Counted from the first letter of the stretch, positions 19,964 through 31,724 are shown. The stretch is DNA of 64,000 nt from Caenorhabditis remanei (GCF_010183535.1 NC_071331.1:1550001-1614000); one strand, 5' to 3'. The notes: generated by a model from the letters alone, not told the origin. Made by a program: numbers and translations.

Positions 19964-19984
19964 TGCTGGTGCTATTGTATTTCT
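19964..19984 (+). ncRNA. Predicted 21U-RNA
   Basis: Paralogous to the prediction at 18756: core at 19922, CATT with T 42 nt downstream. The next bases diverge between the copies, so the two small RNAs would differ. Confidence 0.4.
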
Positions 19985-20136
19985 CTGTGAAAATCATCGA
20001 AACTGTGTTTTTAAAACAGATACGCTGTGTTCAATAGAAACAGTAATCAGTTGCAAAAACAATGTATTTTCTCTAACTTTCCTATTATATAGATACTGTT
20101 TCATGTATTTGACTTCAGTTTAATTTTTAGAACTGT

Positions 20137-20157
20137 TCAATCGATCCTCTCCTTTCA
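20137..20157 (+). ncRNA. Predicted 21U-RNA
   Basis: Core CTGTTTCA at 20096, TGTT with T 41 nt downstream, AT-rich between. Confidence 0.4.
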
Positions 20158-20551
20158 AAATTATTCTCGAAACTATATCTCGATTACTGTTTTCTACAAT
20201 GCGTGTTCTCACGAACTCCCAACTAGAAACCAGTGGCGATGTCTATTTCAGAACTGTAGTTTTATGATAGTGAGAACATTTACGTTATGCGACTGGCCGT
20301 ATTTCTATAATTCTCTACACATCAATCATGAATTGAATTTTTCAACGAGTTCACATGTTTCTGAAACAGTAGAGCGCAATGTTTTGTAAATAATTACAAA
20401 TATATTTAGTTTCTGAAGGGTATCAACTAAAACAGTGAGAAAGTTAAAGAGATAATTATGGGGCTCAATTGAATTATAATCACATAAAACTCCATTAGAC
20501 TTTCACCATTTATTAAAAAATTTGTATATCAAAATTGAAAAACAGAACATT

Positions 20552-20574
20552 TCAGATCGTAGTTTCCGATTGTA
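20552..20574 (-). pseudogene. Terminal fragment of the small secreted-protein family
   Basis: The minus strand reads the end of exon 2 (QSET, then a changed residue pair and stop) as in the intact gene at 23432-23774, then homology ends at a run of TTAATTAATT. Only the last few codons remain. Confidence 0.6.
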
Positions 20575-20715
20575 ACGTTTTAATTAATTTTAATTAATTG
20601 TTCTATTGCGAGTTTTCTAGAAAGTAATTTTTATGAAAAAGTGAATCAGTCTCTGAAATGTGACAGTTCTTTATATACGGTGTTCATAGAACAAATTCAC
20701 TGTTTTGACAATATA

Positions 20716-22377
20716 TAAGACAGGCCAAATTTGAAAATTTTATTTTTTCAACGTGATAAGTTGTTTTTCGGTTGAGAAATGAGCTTTTACAGATTTTCTA
20801 CTGTCAGAAAACATGAATTTTTAAATGTGAAATTAACCGAGCGGCCCCTGAAAAAAGTCAAATTATTTTTTGGTTATTTCTTCTATTTCTTCTTGTTTTG
20901 TTTTTAAATTGAAGTTATATTTACGTGACCTTATTTATTAAGATGAAAGGAAATAAATAAAATCACAGAAAAGACTCAGGAGTCTATTCTGTGGAAAATT
21001 ACAAAAAGAGAAAAGACGTTCGGGAAAACGTGAACCAGAAAGAAGTTTTCACAGATTTTCCTCATGAGGGAAATCTGTGAAAACACAAAATTCATTGAAA
21101 ATAAGATTTATAACGTGAACTTCGATATGCGATATTGATAACATCCACATAGAGCTCATCGGAATTTTCGTATCGGAATCTTCTTCAAAGAATAGATAGT
21201 TCGAAATCTTTGATAAATCTCAGACAGCTGCACCCGAGTGGTATAATCTGGAAATTGATAATTGAAATCTGTCGATTTCTTAAATGACTCACCTTTTGAA
21301 ACTTGGGATTTTCAGATTCTCCCAAATAAAAACATAAAGAATCCACTCGTTAATATAGTTCAAGATAAAGTGACTTCTGAAATCATCTGAAATTTATGCT
21401 CCTCACCTTCTTCTTATGATCAGTCAGACACAACCATTGAAAAACACACTCACACCACCAGAAAAAGTTGGAATGGATTTTTAACAACTGACAAAAAGTC
21501 ACGTAAATTCGGAAAAATGCCCCAAATAATATTTTTCAAATCATACCAACTTTTTCTGGTGGTGTGAGTGTGTTTTTCAATGGTTGTGTCTGACTGATCA
21601 TAAGAAGAAGGTGAGGAGCATAAATTTCAGATGATTTCAGAAGTCACTTTATCTTGAACTATATTAACGAGTGGATTCTTTATGTTTTTATTTGGGAGAA
21701 TCTGAAAATCCCAAGTTTCAAAAAGTGAGTCATTTAAGAAATCGACAGATTTCAATTATCAATTTCCAGATTATACCACTCGGGTGCAGCTGTCTGAGAT
21801 TTATCAAAGATTTCGAACTATCTATTCTTTGAAGAAGATTCCGATACGAAAATTCCGATGAGCTCTATGTGGATGTTATCAATATCGCATATCGAAGTTC
21901 ACGTTATAAATCTTATTTTCAATGAATTTTGTGTTTTCACAGATTTCCCTCATGAGGAAAATCTGTGAAAACTTCTTTCTGGTTCACGTTTTCCCGAACG
22001 TCTTTTCTCTTTTTGTAATTTTCCACAGAATAGACTCCTGAGTCTTTTCTGTGATTTTATTTATTTCCTCATTTCTGTTCACATTTTCTCGTCTGGAGTC
22101 TATTCTGTGGATGTGTTTTGAATAAATGAAATGTTGAAGGTCACGTAATTATAATTTCAATCGAAACAAAAACGAAATTAATTTAATTTAATCGAACAAA
22201 AAACCATTTCTCTCACTATTTCAATAAATGAAATAGCGGTGTAAAAATTAAGAGAATTTTCTTATGAAAATTTAGAAAACACGTGATTTGAAGATTTCTG
22301 TGAAAAAATCACGTTTTCACCACTGAACGGGTTAATAATTTTTCAAATTTTGAAATTTTGAAATTTGGCCTGTCTTA
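20716..22377. mobile_element. 1.66-kb foldback element with TA target duplication
   Basis: Begins TAAGACAGGCC and ends GGCCTGTCTTA. The arms, about 760 bp each, are near-perfect inverted copies around a loop of about 75 bp at 21474-21548. It lies in unit C exactly where units A and B keep the unbroken CAATATATGATAGC, so the empty site is known and a TA (or ATAT) duplication can be read. No transposase frame is seen. Confidence 0.9.
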
Positions 22378-22763
22378 TATGATAGCTACGATCATGATTA
22401 CTTAATTGATAAGTCTATGTTTGACAAAGCTACCTGTTACTGAATTAAATCTTCTGTTTGAAAAGTGAATTCTTCCATGGAAACTTGATTTTTGTTCTGA
22501 AGAACTAGGATCAATCCATCTGGGCAACTTATATTTTCAAAAAAAATCACTGTTGCCATACGATTTCAAATGTTTCGTATAAAATTCGGATGTACTTTTT
22601 TTTGGCTTGATACAATTTCAATTAAACAAATGCAAATGTGAAAATTTGACACTAGAAATATAACATGAAATTCTCTATGACATTATTGGTCCCTTTTTGC
22701 ACAGGTGAAAAATAACTCTTACTGTTTCATTTCTACCAGATTGTCAATGAGCCACACTTGCAG

Positions 22764-22784
22764 TGGTGGTGTTTTTGTGTTTCT
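22764..22784 (+). ncRNA. Predicted 21U-RNA
   Basis: Core at 22722, CAGT with T 42 nt downstream. Third paralogue of the 18756 and 19964 predictions, with a changed YRNT that still fits the consensus. Confidence 0.4.
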
Positions 22785-22931
22785 CAGTGGAAATCATGGT
22801 AACTGTGTTTTCAAAACAGATATTTTGTGTTCAATAGAAACAGTGGTCAAATTGCAAAACAATATATTTTCTCTAACTTCCATGTAGATACTGTTTCAAG
22901 TGTTTCACATCAGTTTAATTTTTAAACATGT

Positions 22932-22952
22932 TCAATCGATCCTCGTCTTTTC
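22932..22952 (+). ncRNA. Predicted 21U-RNA
   Basis: Core at 22891, TGTT with T 41 nt downstream. Paralogue of the prediction at 20137. Confidence 0.4.
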
Positions 22953-23431
22953 ATGGTTACTCTCGAAACTAAATATCTATAACTGGTTTCTACAATGCGT
23001 CTTCTCACGAATTCTTTAACTTGAAACCAGTGGCGATATCTATTTCATAACTGTAGTTTTATCATAATGTGAACATATACGTCACAGGGTTGAGCGGAAT
23101 TCCATTTTCCGCTTTCCGATTCCCGCCAAAAAATCTACTAATTCCGCTTTCCGCCTCCCGACATTTCGAAAACCGCATCCCGCTCTGTTTCAATGCTACG
23201 TAAACCAAATTTCTCAAACGACGAGATCAAGTTCACATGTTACTGAAACAGTAGAAGTAAAGCTCTAAATTCTGTAAAAACTAACAAATAGGCATATTCA
23301 GTTTCTAAAGGGAATCAAGTAAAAGAGGAAGAAAGTCAAAGAAATAATAATAATTATTAATGTCTTTATTAGATGTTCATCATTCACTAACTTTTTGAAA
23401 TTTATTTATCGAAACAGAAAAACAGAAAATT

Positions 23432-23774
23432 TCAGAAAGCAGTTTCCGATTGTAACTTTTTAATTAATTCACGTAGTTTTGAAATTTCATCTTCCAGTAT
23501 TCCCACTCTCAATCCGGTGTAGGTCTCAATCTGATCCTCTGGAAAATATTTTTTTATTCGATTAAACAATTAATGACCCACCGATTTCCGAAGCATTGAC
23601 AACATCTCTGATGTTTCTTCCTTCAACTTCCAATTCAATAGCATCTTTCAAATCTTGAATTCCGGACGCGATTTCTGCTATTTCTTGTTGAATGGCAGTT
23701 TTCAGGTCTTGGATGTTCATTGAAGCGACTCCAATTGCCACAAAAACCAATAATAGGAATAACTGCAGCTTCAT
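23432..23774 (-). CDS. Small secreted coiled-coil protein
   Basis: Two exons on the minus strand: 23774-23582 and 23538-23432, with a 43-bp intron (donor GTGGGT, acceptor TTTTCCAG) and a phase-1 junction, giving 99 residues. The N-terminus MKLQLFLLLVFVAIGVAS is a clear signal peptide. The rest is rich in Ile, Leu, Glu and Lys, with two similar heptad-like stretches (IQDLKTAIQQEIAEIA and IQDLKDAIELEV), one NAS glycosylation site, and a final helix with ILEDEISKLRELIKKLQ, so a secreted coiled-coil peptide is likely. It has no cysteines in the mature part. I do not recognise the family and assign no function. The start at 23774 is preferred over the ATG 15 nt upstream because it begins the signal peptide. 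Two decayed copies lie at 20552-20574 and 25683-26048, so the gene belongs to the local tandem duplication. Confidence 0.72.
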
Positions 23775-25682
23775 GTTAAATGGTACCAAGTCTCTTCAAC
23801 TCTGGATGTTTTATACGAGAGCAGCAGACATGTTATCGAGGATCTCATGTGATGGTAGCAATAACACGGAAGTCGAACGTATTTTTTCAGTTTCACTGCA
23901 ATAACATGTCTTCTGTGTATTGTTGGGCCTTGTTACGAATTGTGTTTTGTGTTTTTTTATGAAATAAGCTTATTGAATGACATGGACTAACCGTAGAACG
24001 TAAAAATTGCACAATTCCCTAGCATTTACGTTATGCGACTGTTTGCATTTCTAAACTTCCTAAAATTCAATCCTGAACTAAATTTATTAAACGACGAGTT
24101 CGAGTTAACATGTTGCTGAAACAGTAGTACGAGAGCGCTATTTTCTGTGAAAATTTACAAATATATTCTGTTTCCAAAGGGAATCAAGTAAGGCAGTGTT
24201 CCCAAGCTTTTTAATTCTTGTAAAGTCAATTTTTGTCATGAAACGGTCTAAAGAGTGTATTTTTGTCATATCTCATGATTTTTTCTCAGTCAGTACATTT
24301 ATTGTGTAGTTTTTTTTGTCAGAACCTGCCTCATGTTTCAGTACCGCAATCGACCTATGCCCTCGAGGATTATCGTCAAAACCTGTTTTAAGAAAAAGAA
24401 AGAGTCATGAAGCATACAAATTATCACTGTTTCCAAATGAGATTGAAGGTAGTAATTCAGTAAATAAAAACGTTACCACGTTACCACCTTTTTCGGTTCT
24501 AGAGTTTCTGTTGAATGAGTGAAGTCGGATAGTGTTGTATTTTAGCTACAGTGACTTACACTGACTTGTTGGGAAATTTTGTCTGTTTTTCGAAACGAAA
24601 CTTAAATAAAATTAAACAGTAAAACAAATTGACAGTACATCCTTTTTTAAATTGTTATTTCTCAAAAAATTAAAATTTTGGGAATGTTATAGCTACCCGT
24701 TGTTAGTGTCTATTTGTAATATGATCCAGGGATCATTTTCATTTTTTTCAATTCTAAACCATTTTCTGCAAAATATGTGAGTTTTTACACATTTTGGGAA
24801 TAGTCTGCTATCAGTTATTAATAATTCTCTTGGAGTGTTGAAACTTACCGTAACAGAAACCATTCACAGATTGAATTATGTTATTCATCCCAGCTTTTTA
24901 TCATTTCTAAGAATGGTGAAGGAAAGAGTGACAGTATTTTGTCGATATCAGAAACTTATGGTTATGAAAGTTCGTTTTCCGAGAACTAACCTGAAAGAAA
25001 CAGATCTCAACTTTGATATTTATGTAGTTCAAAGAATAGTCAAATAAAAAAACTTTTCTAAACTGTTTCATTTGATTGATTTCTTGTATGCATATTGACC
25101 ATTTTTACTAGTTTCCCATAATTCATGCTTTATCTGAAACATATTATTTTTCATTGTTTTCTGCCAATCCTCAGGGTAATCACGGTAAACTACGTTTAAT
25201 AAAAACGGTAAACTACGCTTCGAACTGCATTAGTCAAAAATGTGATTATCTTCTGGGAATTATGAAACTGAAAACATTGTTCAACACTTTCAAAATGTAC
25301 AAAAAAGTTGAATTCTGTCGTCATTGGTAAAATCCGAAAATTAAAACTATCAAACAATTATAAATCGAAGCAATTGTGAACTGTGGACAAGCGGAAACAT
25401 AAATTATATATCTGAAACTGTACAACTCTTAAAATTTTTCAGTTTCAAGTGATAGTTTTCCAAGTACTTGTTTAGAATACTGTGACCATTGTATTCGCTG
25501 TTTGAAATTTCTTGAAGCTTTATTTAGTTAAAATTCGATGCAAATACCGTCACAGATTTTTCAGTTTTAATTTCAGCTAATGAGTAGTATCCAAAATCAT
25601 CAACAAAACAATCTAAAATCATCAACAAAAACGCATTTCACTCAAAATTTTTATCGAAATTGTAAAACAGAAAATATTTGAA
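23775..25682. other. Intergenic, 21U-motif region
   Basis: 24020-24210 is a further diverged copy of the unit B/C block (ACGTTATGCGACTG, CTGAAACAGTAG). Contains CTGTTTCA on minus at 24117-24124 and on plus at 25063-25070. The open frames at 24316-24522 and 24835-25047 show no domain. Confidence 0.5.
25103..25123 (+). ncRNA. Predicted 21U-RNA
   Basis: Core at 25063, CATT with T 40 nt downstream, in single-copy AT-rich DNA. Confidence 0.4.
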
Positions 25683-26048
25683 CGCAGTTTCCGATTGTAT
25701 TTTTTCAAGTATTTCCCGTAGTTTTGAAATTTCATCTTCCAGTGTTCCCACTCTCAAACTGATGAAGATCAATTTGATCATCTGAAATACAGGAAAATGA
25801 GAAAAAAAATGGGAGTAAAAACGAGTCTTGAATCTATTTGTATATTTCTCTCTCATTCGCGATTAAAAAAAAGAATAAATAATTTTCAGTTCCTCTGTTT
25901 TTTTGTAATTTCTTGTTGAATGACAGTTTTTTTTTTAAATATTTAACGAATTATAATTTGTAATTGTGTTATTTGGTTCCGAGAAGTAGAGAAGTCATTC
26001 AAATACAAACAGCATCAACAAAATACGAATCGTTCTTTCTATTTTCAT
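25683..26048 (-). pseudogene. Decayed paralogue of the small secreted-protein gene
   Basis: On the minus strand a start (MKIERTIRILLMLFVF) is followed by an in-frame stop. A short exon-1 match (KTVIQQEI, near 25900-25930) and an exon-2 match (RVGTLEDEISKLRE, 25683-25781) follow. Relative to the intact gene exon 2 has lost two bases near its acceptor and has lost the normal stop, so it cannot encode the protein. Confidence 0.65.
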
Positions 26049-26756
26049 CGGCTATGTTCTTTCACTCTAGAAACAGTGAAATGATTATTTTAAAATATAA
26101 TCTGGAAATTTAATTTCTCTCAAGTTTTCCAACAACAATTTAACTTAACAACCCGCGTTGAATCACTTTGAATAATTCCTAAGATATGTATTAATGCATG
26201 AACTGAAACCGGTAAAGTTTTATGATTTTTGGTATTGTTCTAATGGCTTACTTTGTGTTTGTCAAGTGGATTTGTCAATGTCTACCTCTGGAAACAAATC
26301 ATGTTGTCTTTCGAACATTTTAATAGAGTGCGTGAAACGGTGTAAATAGACAATATTCATTCATATAATCAACGAAGATATATGAACTTCTACAACCCAT
26401 GTTTCAATGTTTCGGATGGTACATGAATGTTCATTTAATTATATTCATCATTAAAAAGCTTATCTTTACTAATAATATTCAACAGATTCCGTCTGTGTAT
26501 TTGTTTGTCGCCAGTCTCCGTCAACGACGTTCATAAATTGTAACATTTCCATAGATTGCAGCAAAACATTTTCCTTTACGAAAGTCTTTGAAATTGTAAG
26601 ACAACAGTAATATTTTTGTTCTTCATAACTTTCATCAATCGCCAGTTACTTTTCCAAATTCGCATCTATTTCTTCGAATCTTCAGTTTAAAAATATCCAC
26701 TTTTTGAATCAATATCCCCCCATCAATTACTGCTGGTTTTTACAGAATTTCCTCGC

Positions 26757-26801
<45 letters not shown>

Positions 26802-28238
26802 CATTCGCAATGGAATAAAACTGATCAACAAAGATGATCATGCATGTTTGAGTATTGAAAAGGGCGATCAAGTGGCTTTAAAACCAGCCCCCACTATTTT
26901 ACCTCATGGATGAAACCGGTAATATTAGGAAAACAAAATAAACAAGGGCTTGTTTCCTAGATACGTCCGATCGGAGATTATAACTGCAACAAGCTTTCCA
27001 CAGGCACCTGAAACAAAACTTTTGAATGTTATGTTCCAACTGCAAATTCAAAAAATTTCTTTAAAAAATCTTGTTGGCAATAATTTCATACTTACGGGTT
27101 AAGAAGATTATTGTAAACAAGAATGTTTGAAACACAATTTTTTGGTAGACTTGAAATTCGCAACTACCGTTACAAGTTTGCTCTAATAGACCGTCATGCC
27201 AATAAAAAATAATTCTACTATCCCAAAATTTCCAAAAAAGTTTCAGAATTGCTGTAGACTTTGCAAGAAAACACACTTCATAGATTTTTCCTGTTTTTGG
27301 GAATTGAGAAAATAAAACTAATGTTTGCATTTTGTTTGTAATGATGCTTCAATTTCATGTGGAATTAAATTATCCTAGCTTCAAAATATTAAAACTTTTA
27401 AGATAATATTTTTAGTCAGTAGGTTTCTGTTTCAAAAGCCTCAGTTATTTATCGATTTTTTGGAAGATTAGTTAAGATGTTTCTGATTTCTTCTAAATTT
27501 TGACTGAATCTCCACTTCTTTCATTACTGAAACAGCAACAGTAAACAATTACTTCACAATAACTGTTTTGTTATGCTTTTATTTTATTTTATGATTTCAT
27601 TTATCTATTATTCGTGTAATTAGTTTTCTAATGTTATTCTCAAAACCTAATTTCGATCAGTAATATCTTTAATCCTATGTCATCGTGTCAAACGATTTTT
27701 TTAAAGAATGCTGTTATCAATTGAATTCCTGTTTAAAATTGTTTGCAAATGGAAACCACGTTGAACCTTCGTGAAAAAATACATAACAATACAAATTTTT
27801 GTGTTGTAAGTAATGCAAAATTTGTGCCGTTTTGCGTAATTTACAATAGTAATCTTTTCAGAGAATTTTCGATTATAAAATCACGAAAAAAAAATAAGAC
27901 GCGAAGAACAATTTGCGTTTTTTAAGAACGTTGAACGATTGAATTAGGCAAAATGCAGTTACTGGAAATAAGAGATGAATGAAACCGGTAAGAACAAATG
28001 AGATAACGTTTAAATTTAATTCAAAATTAAATATCATGCGTGCTTAATGAATGAAGATTTGGAGATGATCTTTATATGATTTCTTGAATTCAGTTTTAGT
28101 GGCTATTTCAGCAATTAACTTAACATTCAACAACAAGCTAAATGTCTCATAGTTTTGGAACAGATTTTATTTATATTTTTTGACCAACAAAGTGAAAGGT
28201 ATAATGATTGAAACAATAAGCTGCATTTAATATAACCA
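26049..28238. other. Intergenic with TA microsatellite and 21U-type motifs
   Basis: A TA microsatellite lies at about 26760-26800. CTGTTTCA occurs at 27427-27434 (plus) and 27528-27535 (minus). Short phrases such as ATGAAACCGGTAA recur at 26912 and 27979. No coding exon is supported. Confidence 0.5.
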
Positions 28239-28944
28239 TCAAGAAACAGGAACCACCGATTGCATAGTTAATCTTGGTACTCCAGTAGTTATTCCAGATC
28301 CATGCTTACGAAGTCCAAGCTTGAATAGGACATATTTTCGAAGAGAGTCAGAAAATATCCAGAGAAGATAAGGGTTGATACAGGCAAAGAGATCGCTGGA
28401 ATACAAATTATGATTTCTGTTTTGAAGAATTTGTTTATTTGTTTTGTAATTTTTGTATCAATATGCAGTTGACTCTCACCTCAATGCATTATAAAACAGA
28501 TAAAACTCATCCAGTGACAACTCGAAAAATTTCAGTTGTTTCAAGGAGAAAAATAATAAAATAGTGAGTTGAACAGCCACAATTATAGTGCACATGATGA
28601 AGAGTCTCGTCTCGCTTTTTCTGACTTTCTGTTTGGATTTTGATATGTGGATTAGACCTGAATTCTTTCCTATTCTACTGTTTCTCTTTTTTAGTATGGT
28701 GAGTAGATAGCAGTAAGCAATTATGAGATAGAGACAATTAATACATAGAAATGCGCCGCCAAATATGAAGAATGTAGATGTCATTTGTTTGCTGAAAATT
28801 AAGCTTGGACATCATTAAAATGAACTAAAAAGATGTTCAATGAATTGTAAGCTTTGTGAAATAGTAAGGGTTTTATTTTTATGGAAAATTCAATTTAAAT
28901 CGGACCAAGGGTGTCGTACGGCCGGCTGCGGTTTTCTGGGCCGG

Positions 28945-29310
28945 TCTCCTACAGTAATCTTCTGGTCCTCTACAGTAATGTTCTGATCCTCTACAGTAAT
29001 CTTCTGGTCTTCTACAATAATATACTAGTTCTCTATTGAAATTTTTTGGTCCGCTACAATAATCTTTCGGTTCTCTACAGTAATCTTCTGATCATCTACA
29101 GTAATCTTCTGATCCTCTACAGTAATTTTCTTATCTTCTACAGTAATCTTTTAGTCAACCACAGTATTTTTGGTTTTCTACAGTAATCTTCTGATCTTCT
29201 ACAATAATCTTCTGGTCCTCTACAGTAATCTTCTAGTCCTCTACCGTAATCTTGTGATCTTCTACAGTAATCTTCTGATCTTCTACAGTAATCTTCTGGT
29301 CATCTACTCC
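28945..29310. repeat. 21-bp tandem repeat in intron 3 of the SRV-like gene
   Basis: About 17 imperfect copies of CTACAGTAATCTTCTGGTCCT. The 21-bp period keeps one frame open, producing a spurious repetitive peptide on the plus strand. Confidence 0.85.
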
Positions 29311-29834
29311 AATATAAAATTGCCCCACAGCCGTTTTGACAGCCTTGGATCCGACTCACTTCACAAACTTCGGCACTACCCCTCCATTCTCATTGACCAC
29401 GAGTACTGTAGTATTGAAAAACGTGAACATTCCAATACACAACCCCGGAATGAACTGAAGAGCAATTGCTATCCGTAGACGGTACCCCAGCCACATCTGG
29501 AATTACTCCTTATCATAAAACTACTGTGTCACGGGCACACCTAATAGACCGTCATGCCTGATATAGTAGCTTTGACTCCCCCACTCTCTTTCTGATAGTT
29601 CTCAGGAAATATCATGGCAGACAACCTATTTGTAGCCAGAACAGATACAGACATCGCTTGACAGATCCCTGTACTCCAGGCGATGAAAAGTAGATGTGAC
29701 CGTAGATTCCATCGAGCTCGAGGTAGAAATCAGAGAAAAAACCGAATTTAGGGAACATGGCGCCGAAATAGTTGGTGAAGAGGGTGGCTGGAAATTAGGG
29801 TAAACTAATCACGTTCAACTTATCAGCAGTTTGA

Positions 29835-31463
29835 ATTTAAGAGACAATCTCTGATTGGCTCGAGCATAAGCCTACAGGCCATGTTACACATAAACCAAAG
29901 TGATCCGTTTTAGCTGATTTCTTGATAAGTTACTACCCCAGGAATTCTAAGATTTTATACCATACCAGATTAGGCTCCGCCCCCTTTGAACTACCTAAAC
30001 GATCGATTGAAGTTGAAAAATGAAAATTTTTCTTTCGAAAGATAGTATCAAAATCTTTTCAGAAATGAATTGCCAGCCTCATTTTGTGCATTTTACAAGA
30101 TAACTACTTTTTTCTAGCTCGCCTGCATCATAGAGAAAAAATCACTTTTTTGAAAAAATTGTCTATTTTTTCATGTTTTTTGGATTTTTCGGGTGGTCGA
30201 AGTACTGTGGTCCAAAGTAAATTTGTGATGGTAAGATACATATTTGTGTTGGCTTTCTGAAAATATAAAAATTTTCCCCAGATTCCACTGTCTAGGTGAG
30301 TTACGATCAAAAAAATGACGAAATTTGATGCTTTTCAACGTACCCCCCCTCCATGGTAAAAAATGGCTGGGTGACGAAAATTAAAAATATTTCTGATTTG
30401 AGCTATTCAAAGTTAGAATAGTGCTTACACAACTTTTCAGACAATTCTAACCATGTTTCAGTGAGTTACAGACACCTCCTCCATTTTTTCGAATCAAAAA
30501 GTTTGAGCTCTCGTAACTTTCCTAATTCTGACTTAAAATCTTAGAAACTTCTGGAAAACAGTGGAATATACTTCAAAAACACAAGTGAATAGTTAAAAAT
30601 TGACTACAAAAAGAATGCTGGCATTTCATGCCCTAGAATACCTCCTTATCGTAGACACATGAAGCTATCTTATATGATATAAAACGAAAGTTGAACAAAA
30701 CGACAAAACTTGACATTTCTTTATTCATTTGCGTTTTTGAAGTATATTCCACTGTTTTCCAAAAGTTTCTAAGATTTTAAGTCAGAATTAGGAAAGTTAC
30801 GAGAGCTCAAACTTTTTGATTCGAAAAAATGGAGGAGGTGTCTGTAACTCACTGAAACATGAATTGTCTGAAAAGTTGTGTAAGCACTATTCTAACTTTG
30901 AATAGCTCAAATCAGAGATATTTTTAATTTTCGTCATCCAGCCATTTTTTACCATGGAGGGGGGTACGTTGAAAAGCATCAAATTTCGTCACTTTTTTGA
31001 TCATAACTCACCTTGACAGTGGAATCTGGGGAAAGTCTTTATATTTTCAAATAGCCAACGCAAATACGTGTCTAATCATCATAAATTTACTTCGGACCAC
31101 AGTACTTCGACCAGCCGAAAAATCCAAAAAACATGAAAAAATTGACAATTTTTTCAAAAAAGTGATTTTTTCTATATGATGCAGGCGAGCTAGAAAAAAG
31201 TAGTTATCTTGTAAAATGCACAAAATAAGGCTGGCAACTCATTTCTGAAGAGATTTTGATACTATCTTTCGAAAGAAAAATTTTCATTTTTCAACTTCAA
31301 TCGATCGTTTAGGTAGTTCAAAGGGGGCGGAGCCTAATCTGGTATGGTATAAAAATCTTAGAATTACTGGGGTAGTAACATATCAAAAAATCAGCTGAAA
31401 CGGATCACTTTGGTTTATGTGTAACATGGCCTGGTGGCTTGAGCGAGACATTGTCTCTTAAAT
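29835..31463. mobile_element. 1.63-kb foldback element in intron 1 of the SRV-like gene
   Basis: Inverted arms of about 800 bp start with ATTTAAGAGACAAT at 29835 and end with its inverse at 31463; the loop is near 30645-30695. Large blocks pair nearly perfectly, including 29920-30160 with 31160-31410. It occupies most of the 1.76-kb intron. No transposase is seen. Confidence 0.88.
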
Positions 31464-31724
31464 GTTATGAAACTGAAATAAAGTTTTCAGTTCCAAATTT
31501 TCCTAATCCGTTTTTGAAGACACCCTAACTCTAGTCAATCCGTACTCACTCAAATCAATGACACTCGAAGAAATACACAATTTGAAGAATGGTGTCGCCA
31601 ACTCATCCACTCTTTTCATTTGTGCTTTTACCATAAAAACTAATAGAAATATATAGCATGGTACTGTAATAGTGACAACAGCTATTTGAAATATTTCGAT
31701 ACTGTTCATAATGACTGGAAGCAT

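Larger units (their letters stand above)
19420..20597. repeat. Tandem unit B, 21U-motif-rich
   Basis: Second copy of the unit. Has CTGTTTCA at 19922-19929 and 20096-20103 and a minus copy at 20362-20369. Its right end carries the last codons of the small secreted-protein family on the minus strand (20552-20574) and then switches into unit C at a TTAATTAATT microhomology. Confidence 0.8.
20598..23431. repeat. Tandem unit C, interrupted by a foldback
   Basis: Third copy, split at 20715/22378 by a 1.66-kb foldback. After the insertion it continues with the same blocks as units A and B. It has CTGTTTCA at 22722-22729, 22891-22898 and 23185-23192 and a minus copy at 23244-23251. 23080-23170 contains a repeated TTCCGCTTTCCG-type motif that also occurs near 34365 and 35190-35320. 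Confidence 0.75.
18714..28000. promoter_or_regulatory. Cluster of 21U-RNA (piRNA) promoter core motifs
   Basis: Exact CTGTTTCA copies on plus at 18714, 19922, 20096, 22722, 22891, 23185, 25063 and 27427, and on minus at 18867, 20362, 23244, 24117 and 27528 (low coordinate given). That is 13 in about 9 kb. This octamer is the core of the upstream motif driving 21U-RNA genes in Caenorhabditis. Near-matches (CTGTTTCC, CTGTTTCT, CTGTTTGA) are also common. Six of the eight plus-strand copies have a YRNT whose T lies 40-42 nt after the core start. Confidence 0.65.
28239..31724 (-). pseudogene. SRV-type serpentine chemoreceptor with disabling changes
   Basis: Five minus-strand exons fit: 31724-31550, 29787-29589, 29496-29360, 28791-28480 and 28395-28239, about 326 residues. 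The reading has helix 1 with VPCYIFLLVFMVKAQ, then CISSSVIDL, a block with WSTGICQAMSVSVLATNR, LRIAIALQFIPGLCIGMF, a cytoplasmic KVRKSETRLF, and a final INPYLLWIFSDSLRKY. These fit nematode SRV/SRG chemosensory receptors. Exons 1, 3, 4 and 5 join in phase with good splice sites. Exon 2 needs two repairs: its halves lie in different frames, consistent with one base missing from the A run at 29686-29689, and its donor reads GAGAGT where GTGAGT is expected (29583-29588). Either alone would break the gene, although a donor 12 nt further on is possible. Intron 1 is filled by a foldback and intron 3 by a 21-bp repeat. I infer a recent pseudogene, or an assembly error at the A run. Confidence 0.68.

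Noticed and set aside
29170..29478. A 102-residue repetitive peptide (SNLLVLY type)
   Set aside because: It is a reading of the 21-bp intronic repeat, whose period is a multiple of three.
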